From UBA5794 sp963714375 (GTDB lineage: Bacteria; Actinomycetota; Acidimicrobiia; Spongiisociales; UBA5794), in NCBI GenBank assembly GCA_963714375.1, contig CAVQOG010000006.1, positions 124,001 to 188,000 of the forward strand: a DNA stretch of 64,000 nucleotides, read 5' to 3'. The translations under genes and the position numbers were made by a program. This document shows positions 8,366-16,486 of the stretch, piece after piece. Below the pieces are notes generated by a model. That model was given only the letters and a program-made list of their open reading frames with translations, did no database searches and was not told the origin of the DNA. Position 1 is the stretch's first letter, and each line of letters starts with the position of its first letter.

Positions 8366-10881
8366 CCGATACCCCCGACTTCGACAATGCCACGATCGAT
8401 CGCGCGAATCGAGGCGGAAGCGACTTCTCGATGTGCAGCGAACCCGTCGCGGATCTGTCTGAGCAGGTCAAGCAGCTGCCGGCTTGCACGGACGAAGTCT
8501 CCGGCTCTCACGTCATCGTCGTCGAATATCTCGTCGAGATCGTGGCCGGAAGCCCAACCGTGGATCACGTCCACGAACCCCGCATCCACTTGGCGTTGTT
8601 CGTCGAGCCCGTGGCTTCTCTCGATATCAATGATCGTGCCGTGCAGAGCCTCGACCTGTTCGAGTATCGGCTGGATGAACACCGCGTGCGGGATAGGAGC
8701 GACATCCCCACCGCGAGTTTCGAATGTGAACAGGCTCGCGGCTGCGGCGAATTCCGGCGGTTCGAGGTCGTCGAAGACACCGCTACGAATACTCTCAGCG
8801 AGCAACAGATCCAGTTCGTTGTAGAGCGTGCGCAATGATCTGCCACGATCGGTGAGTTTCCAACCGTCGACGTAACCGATCTCGGCAAGGACGCTACGCA
8901 ATCCTGTGAAACGGCTGACGACGTCGTCAGGCTCGGTGCGAGCCAACCGTCGCTCAAGGCGCTCGATGTCGCGCTGTATTCGCCTGGCTCGATCTGCCCA
9001 GGCGATGTGCTTGTCGAGATCCGGACACGCCGCGATATCGTCGGCGTCTGCACCAAGGAAGAGGGGTGTGGCTTCCTCTTCTGGGATATAGGCCTCGAGC
9101 ATGCCGGCCACTTCGCTTCGATACGCTGGATCAGAGACTCGTACCGGACGCGGCATCGGAAAGAAACCAATCAACATTGCAGAACGCGGAAGATCAGCAG
9201 AGCGCATGGAGGATCTGCGCCCTGTCTCGTCGATGAACTCAAGCTTCGGGTGTCCCCCACCCCAGGAGCGGTTTGCGAGGAGAAAGGTTTCAGATGCAAA
9301 CGACACGACTGCTCCAGGTTGGAGAGATTGCCGATCAAGTACCGGCGCCTGTAGGTGAGTTGAACCATCGTAGAACTCCCAAATGTCACCGCGTTCACAC
9401 GCAGCAGCCTCGCGGAATGTCGCCAGATCCGACTGGCGGTCGCGCAGGTTCGTTGCGAGCTGGTCTGTCCGTTCTCCCCGTGCAAAGTTGGCGAAAGATG
9501 CTGCGAGTAGCTCGGTCGCGTCGGTTTCGCTGTAGCGGGCAATCAGATTCACTGCCATGTTGTAGGTCGGGGAAAACGATGAACGCAAAGGATTTGATCC
9601 GGCTCCGGCAATGCCCGTTGCCCGATCAAACGGGACGTACGGGCTGTAGAGCACGACTGCAGTCCCTTCGCTATCGATGCCTCGTCGACCCGCCCGTCCG
9701 GTCAATTGTGTGAAGTCACTCGGTTGGAGCAGTTCGTGCCCCTCACCTGTGAACTTGCTCAATGAATCCAGGACCACCGTGCGCGCAGGCATGTTGATGC
9801 CGAGGGCAAGCGTCTCGGTCGCTGCAACGACCTTCACCAGGCCACGAAGGAACAGCTCCTCGACCGTCTCCTTGAACGCTGGGACCAGGCCCGCATGGTG
9901 AGCTGCCGCACCTCGTTCCAGCACGGAAAGCCAACCGGAATACCCAAGTACCGCCAGGTCCTGTTCCCCGAGGTGTTCTGTCCTGCGCTCGACGATGGCT
10001 CTGATCTGGGTGCGTTCATCAGCGGAGGTCAGGCGAAGAGAGGAATGAGCGATCTGCTGAGCGGTCTGGTCACAGCCCTTTCGTGAGAAGAGGAAGTAGA
10101 TCACGGGGAGGAGACCATCAGACGCAAGGTGTTCAACGATGTCCGTTCGGCGTGGTGTGCTCAGCCTGCGGTGCCGTGTCTTGGACGACTGCATCATTTT
10201 TGAGATCGTGGAGTTGGGCCGTCCATCCTTCCCAAACATCGGCACCATGACCGAGGAACCACCCTCGTACCGATCACGCCACATGAACATCGTGGTGAGG
10301 GGAACAGGTCGTGTACGTTCCACAACCAAGTCCGTGGATCCGCGGCGCGCTCTGATCCATTCGGTGAATTCGTCTGGGTTCGCGATGGTCGCCGACAGGC
10401 ACACGAGGGGAACAGCTTGGGAAAGGTGAATGATCACTTCCTCCCAAACGGATCCACGACTTCGGTCAGCGAGATAGTGCACTTCATCGAGAATGACGAC
10501 GCCAAGGGCATCGAGTGCCTGCGATCCCTCATAGATCATGTTTCTCAGGACCTCGGTTGTCATGACAACGATCGCAGCGTCACCGTTGATGACGTTGTCG
10601 CCTGTCAACAGTCCAACGGAGTCATCGCCGTATACCGAACGGAGATCAGCGAATTTCTGGTTGGACAATGCCTTGATCGGCGTTGTGTAGAACGCCCGAC
10701 TCCCCATGCCAACCGCAGCCGCTATGGCTCCCTCAGCAACGACGGTCTTTCCAGCACCCGTCGGAGCGGTGACCACGACTGACCTGCCTTCTCCAAGGGA
10801 GTGCAGGGCATCGATTTGGAATGGATCGGGATCGAACGGTAGATCCGCGAGGAATCGCCTGATGTGTTCATGAGCCTGCAT
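8362..10881 (-). CDS. helY: Ski2/Mtr4-type DEAD/DEAH RNA helicase (HelY)
   Basis: 839 aa. Superfamily 2 motifs in order: Walker A APTGAGKT (39-46), DEVH box (132-135), SAT (163-165) and the C-terminal QLTGRAGRRG (392-401), then a Ski2-like winged-helix and helical region with a DSH-type C-terminus. In Actinobacteria this protein is encoded next to pafBC and tat genes, as here minus tat. The predicted role is ATP-driven RNA unwinding. Length is slightly below the ~900 aa usual for mycobacterial HelY. Confidence 0.93.
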   Translation of the reverse strand: MQAHEHIRRFLADLPFDPDPFQIDALHSLGEGRSVVVTAPTGAGKTVVAEGAIAAAVGMGSRAFYTTPIKALSNQKFADLRSVYGDDSVGLLTGDNVINGDAAIVVMTTEVLRNMIYEGSQALDALGVVILDEVHYLADRSRGSVWEEVIIHLSQAVPLVCLSATIANPDEFTEWIRARRGSTDLVVERTRPVPLTTMFMWRDRYEGGSSVMVPMFGKDGRPNSTISKMMQSSKTRHRRLSTPRRTDIVEHLASDGLLPVIYFLFSRKGCDQTAQQIAHSSLRLTSADERTQIRAIVERRTEHLGEQDLAVLGYSGWLSVLERGAAAHHAGLVPAFKETVEELFLRGLVKVVAATETLALGINMPARTVVLDSLSKFTGEGHELLQPSDFTQLTGRAGRRGIDSEGTAVVLYSPYVPFDRATGIAGAGSNPLRSSFSPTYNMAVNLIARYSETDATELLAASFANFARGERTDQLATNLRDRQSDLATFREAAACERGDIWEFYDGSTHLQAPVLDRQSLQPGAVVSFASETFLLANRSWGGGHPKLEFIDETGRRSSMRSADLPRSAMLIGFFPMPRPVRVSDPAYRSEVAGMLEAYIPEEEATPLFLGADADDIAACPDLDKHIAWADRARRIQRDIERLERRLARTEPDDVVSRFTGLRSVLAEIGYVDGWKLTDRGRSLRTLYNELDLLLAESIRSGVFDDLEPPEFAAAASLFTFETRGGDVAPIPHAVFIQPILEQVEALHGTIIDIERSHGLDEQRQVDAGFVDVIHGWASGHDLDEIFDDDDVRAGDFVRASRQLLDLLRQIRDGFAAHREVASASIRAIDRGIVEVGGIG

Positions 10882-10911
10882 CGAAAGCGATGCTAGGAAG
10901 AACAGACCCCG

Positions 10912-11229
10912 TTAGCGGCTTTCTGTCGGCTCCCCTGCCGACACCAGCCGTGAGAACCAGTCCTCCGTATCGAGCAGCGCTATGAAACGGTCTACTTCTG
11001 AGGATGTGATCGGACCGGTCCTGGAAACGGAAATCTCGTAGGTGACACCTGTTGCAAGAAGGATGCTTGCCACTCGCTTGGTCGCAGGGCGCCGCTGGAT
11101 CGTCAAGCATTCTGGGCAGACGAATCGATAGCTTCCCTCTGTGCCGTCTCCACGCAGTTCGAGTGAGATATCGGAGATTCCGAGATGGACCTCTCCGCAG
11201 TGTTCACAGGTTGTCTTGATGGTTGTCAT
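10912..11229 (-). CDS. Zinc-ribbon hypothetical protein between pafC and helY
   Basis: 105 aa from ATG 11229, which has GGAG nine bases upstream; the longer ORF to 11310 has no such site. Two CxxC knuckles (CEHC near residue 8 and CPEC near 47) form a likely zinc ribbon, followed by an alpha/beta tail. No family recognised. It occupies the place where many Actinobacteria carry tatA and tatC, between pafC and helY. Confidence 0.75.
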   Translation of the reverse strand: MTTIKTTCEHCGEVHLGISDISLELRGDGTEGSYRFVCPECLTIQRRPATKRVASILLATGVTYEISVSRTGPITSSEVDRFIALLDTEDWFSRLVSAGEPTESR

Positions 11230-11315
11230 CGTGCCTAACTCCGTATGCCCGTCTCTCAGTGACATCGGCAGCAGCGGGCATCGGTAAAGGACTATTCCCG
11301 ACATAGTCACTGGGA

Positions 11316-11386
11316 TCAGACGTCGGTAGTCAGGAGACGGACGTCAGAAGTCGGAGGCCGGACGTCGAACGTCGGTAGTCAGAAGC
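11316..11386 (-). repeat. Short degenerate GACGTC/GTCGGTAGTCAG repeat cluster
   Basis: The spacer between the zinc-ribbon gene and pafC holds several imperfect copies of a 10-13 base unit. CGTCGGTAGTCAG occurs exactly at 11321-11333 and 11370-11382, with GACGTC palindromes and AGTCGG/AGTCAG variants between. A related sequence lies at 14685-14830. It looks like a dispersed intergenic repeat, not a coding or terminator element. Confidence 0.6.
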
Positions 11387-11415
11387 AGTTGGGTTCCGAC
11401 GACCGGAGAGCACCG

Positions 11416-12342
11416 CTAGGCGTAGCGGGCTGCGACGCGGTGTCGTAGATCGTTGAGCGCTGCTGCTACGGCTTCGCCCGCTTCAAGCCTGGCGTCATCG
11501 CCGAGTCGAAGGAGCAGTCTCGCTGCGACGATCGGATCGCTCACCCGCATCGTGAAGCGAGTCTCACCAGATTCGAGCGATTCGGCCTCTCCTGGGTAAT
11601 ACTCACTCACCCAGCGTGAGGTCGGGCCGACGGTGAAGGTCACAACATGGTCCTCGGGCGTTGGCTCGTAGCGCACGATCGATGATGCGTCGGCGACCGA
11701 CGGTTCGTACAACTCGTCGAGAACGACGACATCGTCAATGCGGTCCACACGAAAGAGCCGATCTGCGTCCGCAAGGCGACAGAACCCTGAGAAGTACCAG
11801 TTTCCGAGATTGAAGAACACGGACTCCCCCTCAACGACCCGCTCGGTGCGCTCATTCTTGGCAATACCCACGTATCCGATCTTCACCAAGCAATTCCCGT
11901 CAATCGCCTCACGGAGCCCCGAGACTGCCTCAGGTGCCTCGATATCGAACAGCACGGCGTCTGCAGCCTCAGCGCCGACCGCCGCTGAGAGCTTCTCCAT
12001 AGCACTTGCCAGCGCCGGGGGTGCTTGATGTGATGCAAGAAACGTAGAGCCTGCGGCGAGCAGCCCGAGCGCTTCGGCAGGTGTCAGCTTCATTGGTCGG
12101 GAGAAATAGTCTGCCGAATCGATCGTCACCTCGTCATCGAAGATGTCGACGTCGATCAATTCGCCAGGACCATATCCGGGAAGACCGGTGAGGAACACAA
12201 GCTGAAGATCCTTGACCACGTCCTTGCGGTCTGCGTATCCGAACCGTTCTCTCAGATCGTCGATGGTCACCACGTCGTGCTCGACGACATAGGGGATCAT
12301 GGCAAGGATCCTTGCAATACGGTTCGCCGTTCGGTCGCTCAT
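11416..12342 (-). CDS. pafC: PafC, WYL-domain DNA-damage response regulator
   Basis: 308 aa from ATG 12342, which overlaps the pafB stop (ATGA); the 12429 start is an out-of-context extension inside pafB. N-terminal winged helix (MSDRTANRIARILAMIPYV), then a WYL domain with the NWYFSGFCRLADADRLFRVDRI stretch (~residues 200-220) and a C-terminal extension. PafC pairs with PafB to activate the SOS-independent DNA-damage regulon in mycobacteria. Neighbouring pafB and pafA confirm identity. Confidence 0.93.
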   Translation of the reverse strand: MSDRTANRIARILAMIPYVVEHDVVTIDDLRERFGYADRKDVVKDLQLVFLTGLPGYGPGELIDVDIFDDEVTIDSADYFSRPMKLTPAEALGLLAAGSTFLASHQAPPALASAMEKLSAAVGAEAADAVLFDIEAPEAVSGLREAIDGNCLVKIGYVGIAKNERTERVVEGESVFFNLGNWYFSGFCRLADADRLFRVDRIDDVVVLDELYEPSVADASSIVRYEPTPEDHVVTFTVGPTSRWVSEYYPGEAESLESGETRFTMRVSDPIVAARLLLRLGDDARLEAGEAVAAALNDLRHRVAARYA

Positions 12343-13262
12343 GCCGAAACCTGTATGTGGGCGATGAGGCGAGCCCTGAGCTCCGGAGGTTCGACGATGA
12401 CGGCCTTCTCGTCGAAACCGAGCACCCAACCGATGAACGCTTGCTCAAGGCGGACCGGTAGCTGGAGGATCGTTGTCGATTCAGTACGGTCAACTACCTC
12501 GGCATCGAGGATTTGACTCGCAGCGATCTGAGCGACTTCATTGTCGAATTCGACAACCGCGAGAGACGTCGATTCTGTGCCTTGGTGACCACTTGGGATC
12601 ACGGCCGCTGCATCGAAGTCTTTCGGCCTCACAAACGCAGACGGCCCACCAACGAGTGTCGGATGTTCCATACGGTCGACGCGGAAGGCCTTGACTGTTC
12701 CGGGATCCCGCACCTCGGGCGCCGCAAGATACCAATGTCCGAGGCGGTGAGCGAGGGCATATGGTGTGGTGAGCCTTGTTGATCCGGTGTAGTCGAACCT
12801 GAGAATCGTCCGGGAGGAGACACCGTCGAAAAGAAGTCCAAGAACGTCGAGATCGTGACCAAGGTCGGCTGCCACATTTGGGGCGTTGAGTACCGGAGAA
12901 GCCCCACCGAGTTTGAAGATCGCCGATAACCCTGTCGATTGGCCGGCGAATTGCACTGCCTGTGCAGCGATGAGCAACGCTGAGCGTTCCTCCTCGGTGA
13001 GTCCGGGATCGTCGATGGCGTACTCACCCGGTGGGATCACATAGCCGTCCTCAACCTCCCAGATATCGATCGCGCTCATCGTGAGCGGCACACCGAGCGA
13101 GCGAAGGAGATCCTTGTCCCGTTCGAAAGTGCGACGAAAAGCCTCATCCGTCTCCTGTTCGTACCCCGCCACAGTGTTCCTGATCTCGTCCGCCGTAACC
13201 GGCCGCCCCGCCGTCAACAGGAACGCGAGGAGATTCAAGATCCGTTCAATGACGCGCTGCAT
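12339..13262 (-). CDS. pafB: PafB, WYL-domain DNA-damage response regulator
   Basis: 307 aa. N-terminal winged helix (ERILNLLAFLLTAGRPVTADEI), a WYL module with TPYALAHRLGHWYLAA and RVDRM (around residues 170-200), then the WCX C-terminal extension. Together with PafC it forms a transcription activator responding to single-stranded DNA in mycobacteria. The stop overlaps pafC (ATGA). A 31-base spacer separates it from pafA. Confidence 0.93.
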   Translation of the reverse strand: MQRVIERILNLLAFLLTAGRPVTADEIRNTVAGYEQETDEAFRRTFERDKDLLRSLGVPLTMSAIDIWEVEDGYVIPPGEYAIDDPGLTEEERSALLIAAQAVQFAGQSTGLSAIFKLGGASPVLNAPNVAADLGHDLDVLGLLFDGVSSRTILRFDYTGSTRLTTPYALAHRLGHWYLAAPEVRDPGTVKAFRVDRMEHPTLVGGPSAFVRPKDFDAAAVIPSGHQGTESTSLAVVEFDNEVAQIAASQILDAEVVDRTESTTILQLPVRLEQAFIGWVLGFDEKAVIVEPPELRARLIAHIQVSA

Positions 13263-13293
13263 GGAAGACAGATTACCGACTACGGATTGCGGA

Positions 13294-14649
13294 TTACAGA
13301 CTCTCGATCAGACGGTCGACCCGTTCGTCGTATGCCTTGAAGGGATCCTTACACAGCACGGTGCGTTGGGCCTGATCGTTGAGCTTGAGGTGGACCCAGT
13401 CAACGGTGAAGTCCCTGCGTTTTTCCTTTGCAGCTCGGATGAAGGCACCACGGAGTCGCGCCCGAGTCGTCTGGGGTGGCTCAACCATTGCGCGAGTCAC
13501 ATCTTCGTCAGTGACAATCCTGTCAACCAGCCCGCCCTTCTCCAGCTTGTAGAAGAGTCCTCGATCGCGGTTGACATCGTGATAATTGAGGTCGATGAGG
13601 GCGAGACGTGCGGAGGACAACGCGAGGTTGTGGCGTTCCCGGTACCGCTCCATGAGGTGGTACTTCGCAACCCAGTCGACCTCGCGGTTGAGTGTCATGG
13701 GGTCCTTCTCGAGGCCGGTCAGCAGGTGTTCCCACATGCTCACCGCTCGCTCGATCTCGGGTGAAACGCCGGTCGTCCTGGTGTAGCGCATGACCCGCTC
13801 GAGGTACTCCCATTGAATGTCAAGTGCACTCAATTCGCGGCCGTTGGCAAGGCGGACCTTCCGGCGGCACGTCATGTCATGGCTTATCTCGCGGATCGCC
13901 CTGATCGGGTTTTCAAGCGTCAGGTCACGAAACACCACCTCGTCTTCAAGCATCTGAAGGAGAGCAATCGTCGAACCCATCTTGGCATAGGTCGCGTATT
14001 CGGACATGTTCGAATCGCCAGCGATCACATGAAGCCTGCGGTATCGCTCTGCATCAGCATGCGGCTCGTCTCGCGTGTTGATGATGGGTCGACTCCGGGT
14101 GGTAGCAGATGAAGAGCCCTCCCAAATGTGTTCAGCCCGCTGTGCAAGCGAGTAGATCGTCCCACGCGCCGTCCCGAGCAGTTTCCCGGCTCCGGCCCAG
14201 ATCTGGCGGGTCACGAAGAACGGGATCAGGGTGTCGATGGTGCGCTGGAAGTCGGCGTGTCGCGTGATCAGATAGTTCTCGTGGCAACCGTAGGAATTGC
14301 CAGCAGAATCGGTGTTGTTGCGATACAAGTAGATGTCGCCTCGAATGCCTTCTTCGGCGAGTCTTCTCTCCGCGGATTCGACGAGTCCTTCGAGAATGCG
14401 CTCACCGGCCCTGTCGTGGGCCACGAGGTCATAGAGACTGTCGCATTCAGGGGTTGCGTACTCAGGATGACTTCCAACATCGAGATAGAGCCGAGCCCCA
14501 TTTTCAAGGAAGACATTGGACGACCGACCCCAGCTCACGACCCTGCGGAAGAGGTACCTTGCGACCTCATCGGGTGAAAGGCGGCGTTGTCCACGCAGCA
14601 CACACGTGACGCCGTATTCGTTTTCGAGCCCAAAGATTCGTCTCTGCAC
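13294..14649 (-). CDS. pafA: PafA, prokaryotic ubiquitin-like protein ligase
   Basis: 451 aa, normal length. Carboxylate-amine ligase fold with the N-terminal metal/ATP motif FGLENEYGVT (Glu at residues 9 and 11), the NNTDSAGNSYGCHENYL stretch and RPIINTRDEPHAD; it joins the C-terminal glutamate of Pup to substrate lysines. GTG start. TACGCT lies six bases before the GTG, so the message may be leaderless. It is separated from prcA by 181 bases of repeats and hairpins, unlike the overlapping genes upstream, so it may have its own promoter. Confidence 0.96.
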   Translation of the reverse strand: MQRRIFGLENEYGVTCVLRGQRRLSPDEVARYLFRRVVSWGRSSNVFLENGARLYLDVGSHPEYATPECDSLYDLVAHDRAGERILEGLVESAERRLAEEGIRGDIYLYRNNTDSAGNSYGCHENYLITRHADFQRTIDTLIPFFVTRQIWAGAGKLLGTARGTIYSLAQRAEHIWEGSSSATTRSRPIINTRDEPHADAERYRRLHVIAGDSNMSEYATYAKMGSTIALLQMLEDEVVFRDLTLENPIRAIREISHDMTCRRKVRLANGRELSALDIQWEYLERVMRYTRTTGVSPEIERAVSMWEHLLTGLEKDPMTLNREVDWVAKYHLMERYRERHNLALSSARLALIDLNYHDVNRDRGLFYKLEKGGLVDRIVTDEDVTRAMVEPPQTTRARLRGAFIRAAKEKRRDFTVDWVHLKLNDQAQRTVLCKDPFKAYDERVDRLIESL

Positions 14650-14684
14650 GGTGTCAGCGTAACCGTTGGGAGAGGAAGTCAGAC

Positions 14685-14830
14685 GTCAGAAGCCAGACGG
14701 CCCCCCTGCTCCTCGCTGCGCTCGGCGCGTCCCCCTGCAAGCGGGAGGACGGGAAAGAGGCGATGCCAGACGTCAAGAGTTCAGCTGCTGAACTCCAAGG
14801 AACCCGCTTCGGGTTCCCGACGTCAGACTG
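14685..14830 (-). repeat. Repeat and hairpin cluster between prcA and pafA
   Basis: Contains GTCAGACGTCAGA-type repeats related to 11316-11386, a CTCGCTGCGCTCG block also found as its reverse complement at 45650, and two perfect hairpins: GAGTTCAGC-T-GCTGAACTC (14777-14795) and GGAACCCG-CTT-CGGGTTCC (14799-14817). No T-tract follows either hairpin, so they are not clear terminators; they may stabilise or process the mRNA between prcA and pafA. Confidence 0.55.
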
Positions 14831-15511
14831 CTAGGAACGGGCGGAGGTGATCTCTTCAGTGGTGAGTCTGCGGAATGCCCTCCTGCCAGCGGTTCGATCC
14901 AGGAAGGCGATCTCCCAGTTGTCGGGTTCGACTGGTTCGCCCCCTGCCTCTTCGATTGCTGTGCACGAGGCGGCGATCGCCTGCTCAAGCGTGATTCCTT
15001 CACCGAGTGCCCCGTCGAGAGATGCGCTGATCTCGTCCACGTAGGCACCGAGGACTGCAAACCCATCGGCGTCACGGAGCGTCCCGTCGAATTGGATGCG
15101 GAAGATGCTGTCTTGGGCCCTTGTCTCCCCGAGCTCGGCGACAATGATGTCCACCTCGTACGGTTTGATCTCGTGGCTGAAGACTTGTCCGAGCGTCTGC
15201 GAATAGGCATTCGCCAAGCCTTTCCCTGTGACATCGGCACGGGAATACGAAAATCCCTTGAGATCGGCGTATCGAATACCTGCAACGCGGAGGGTTTCAA
15301 ATTCGTTGAATCGACCGACACCTGCAAAGGCGATACGGTCGTAGACCTCCCCGATCTTGCGGAGAGATGGAGAGTGGTTTTCGCCGATAAGGAGGATGCC
15401 ATCGTCGAGTTGCACGACCACAATGGGTCTCCCCCTACTGATTCCCTTGCGTGCGAAGTCCGCTCGGTCCTTGACCATCTGCTCAGGAGGAACATAGAAC
15501 GGCATGCTCAT
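14831..15511 (-). CDS. prcA: Proteasome alpha subunit PrcA
   Basis: 226 aa, a proteasome alpha-type fold: MSMPFYVPPEQMVKDRADFARKGISRGR is the gating N-terminus with alpha helix H0 and there is no N-terminal catalytic threonine. Forms the outer heptameric rings of the 20S core. The ATG overlaps the prcB stop (ATGA). The C-terminus is shorter than that of mycobacterial PrcA. Confidence 0.95.
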   Translation of the reverse strand: MSMPFYVPPEQMVKDRADFARKGISRGRPIVVVQLDDGILLIGENHSPSLRKIGEVYDRIAFAGVGRFNEFETLRVAGIRYADLKGFSYSRADVTGKGLANAYSQTLGQVFSHEIKPYEVDIIVAELGETRAQDSIFRIQFDGTLRDADGFAVLGAYVDEISASLDGALGEGITLEQAIAASCTAIEEAGGEPVEPDNWEIAFLDRTAGRRAFRRLTTEEITSARS

Positions 15512-16299
15512 GGTCGGTCCGCCACGATCGGCGCAGCTATCGCTGCGAGTGCCTCATCGTCGATTTCCTCAACACCGTCAGCGGTAACGACGAGAACGTT
15601 GGGGTAGATTCCACGCTTGAGATCGGGGCCACCGGTCGCTGCGTCCTCCTCCGCTGCGGATATCAGTGCCTCGATCGACGCGGCAAGTGCATCGCCCTTG
15701 GTCATGCCCTCATGCCAAATGCCCTTGAGGAAGGCTCGTGCCTCGGCCCCACCGGAACCCGTGGTTGCATAGTTCAGTTCGTCATAGCGGCCGCCGATGA
15801 CGTCATATGAATAGAGGCGTCCCATGGCGTCCTTGGTGTCGTATCCGCAGAACAAGGGAATCACGACAAGACCCTGGAACGCCAAAGAGAGGTTTCCACG
15901 AATCATCCTCGCAAGGAAGTTCGCCTTTCCCTCAAGACTCAAGGACGTCCCTTCGATCTTTTCATAGTGTTCAAGCTCGGTGCGGAACAATTTGATGAGT
16001 TCGACGGCCATGCCTGCGGTCCCGGAAATCGCAACCGCGGAGTGTCGGTCAGCTTCATACACCTTGCGCACGCGCGTATGTGCGATCACATTTCCTGCCG
16101 TGGCACGTCGATCGCCCGCGATCACCACTCCATCAGCCCAGGTCAGGGCGAGAACCGTTGTTGCCTCTGGGACGGAGATACCGGAAGCATCGGCTGTGTC
16201 CCAACGAGGATCAACACCACGCTGTTGGAGGACCGAGAGGAACGAAGCATCGGCAGTTGGCTCACCAAGATGCAGCGGTCCGAGGAAGGTTTCGTTCAC
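15508..16299 (-). CDS. prcB: Proteasome beta subunit PrcB
   Basis: 263 aa precursor. The propeptide spans residues 1-46; mature Thr1 is T47 (EATTVLAL), with Asp17 at D63 (AGDRR) and Lys33 at K79, giving the full catalytic set. The residue before Thr1 is Ala instead of the usual Gly, which may affect autoprocessing. Overlaps pup upstream and prcA downstream, both by ATGA, ensuring matched synthesis of core subunits. Confidence 0.95.
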   Translation of the reverse strand: MNETFLGPLHLGEPTADASFLSVLQQRGVDPRWDTADASGISVPEATTVLALTWADGVVIAGDRRATAGNVIAHTRVRKVYEADRHSAVAISGTAGMAVELIKLFRTELEHYEKIEGTSLSLEGKANFLARMIRGNLSLAFQGLVVIPLFCGYDTKDAMGRLYSYDVIGGRYDELNYATTGSGGAEARAFLKGIWHEGMTKGDALAASIEALISAAEEDAATGGPDLKRGIYPNVLVVTADGVEEIDDEALAAIAAPIVADRP

Positions 16300-16484
16300 T
16301 GTCCGCCCTTTTGGACATAGTTCTTGACGAACTCCTCGGCATTCTCTTCGAGAACCGAGTCGATTTCGTCCAGGAGATCATCAATCTTTTCTGCGACCTC
16401 TTCGCCTCGATTGGCGACAGCGTCTTGCGCGACATCTTCGGATTGATCTGACGAGCGTTTCTGGGCTCTCTCCCTATCACTCAT
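16296..16484 (-). CDS. pup: Prokaryotic ubiquitin-like protein Pup
   Basis: 62 aa, acidic and disordered, with the coiled-coil-forming central part VAEKIDDLLDEIDSVLEENA and the C-terminus VKNYVQKGGQ. The last residue is Gln, so it must be deamidated by Dop to Glu before PafA can ligate it. The central region is the part bound by the ARC/Mpa coiled coil. It sits 2 bases after dop and overlaps prcB by ATGA. Confidence 0.97.
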   Translation of the reverse strand: MSDRERAQKRSSDQSEDVAQDAVANRGEEVAEKIDDLLDEIDSVLEENAEEFVKNYVQKGGQ

Positions 16485-16486
16485 TG

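Noticed and set aside
7622..8824. 400-codon plus-strand ORF
   Set aside because: Shadow of the lipid kinase and helicase genes, no domain signature.
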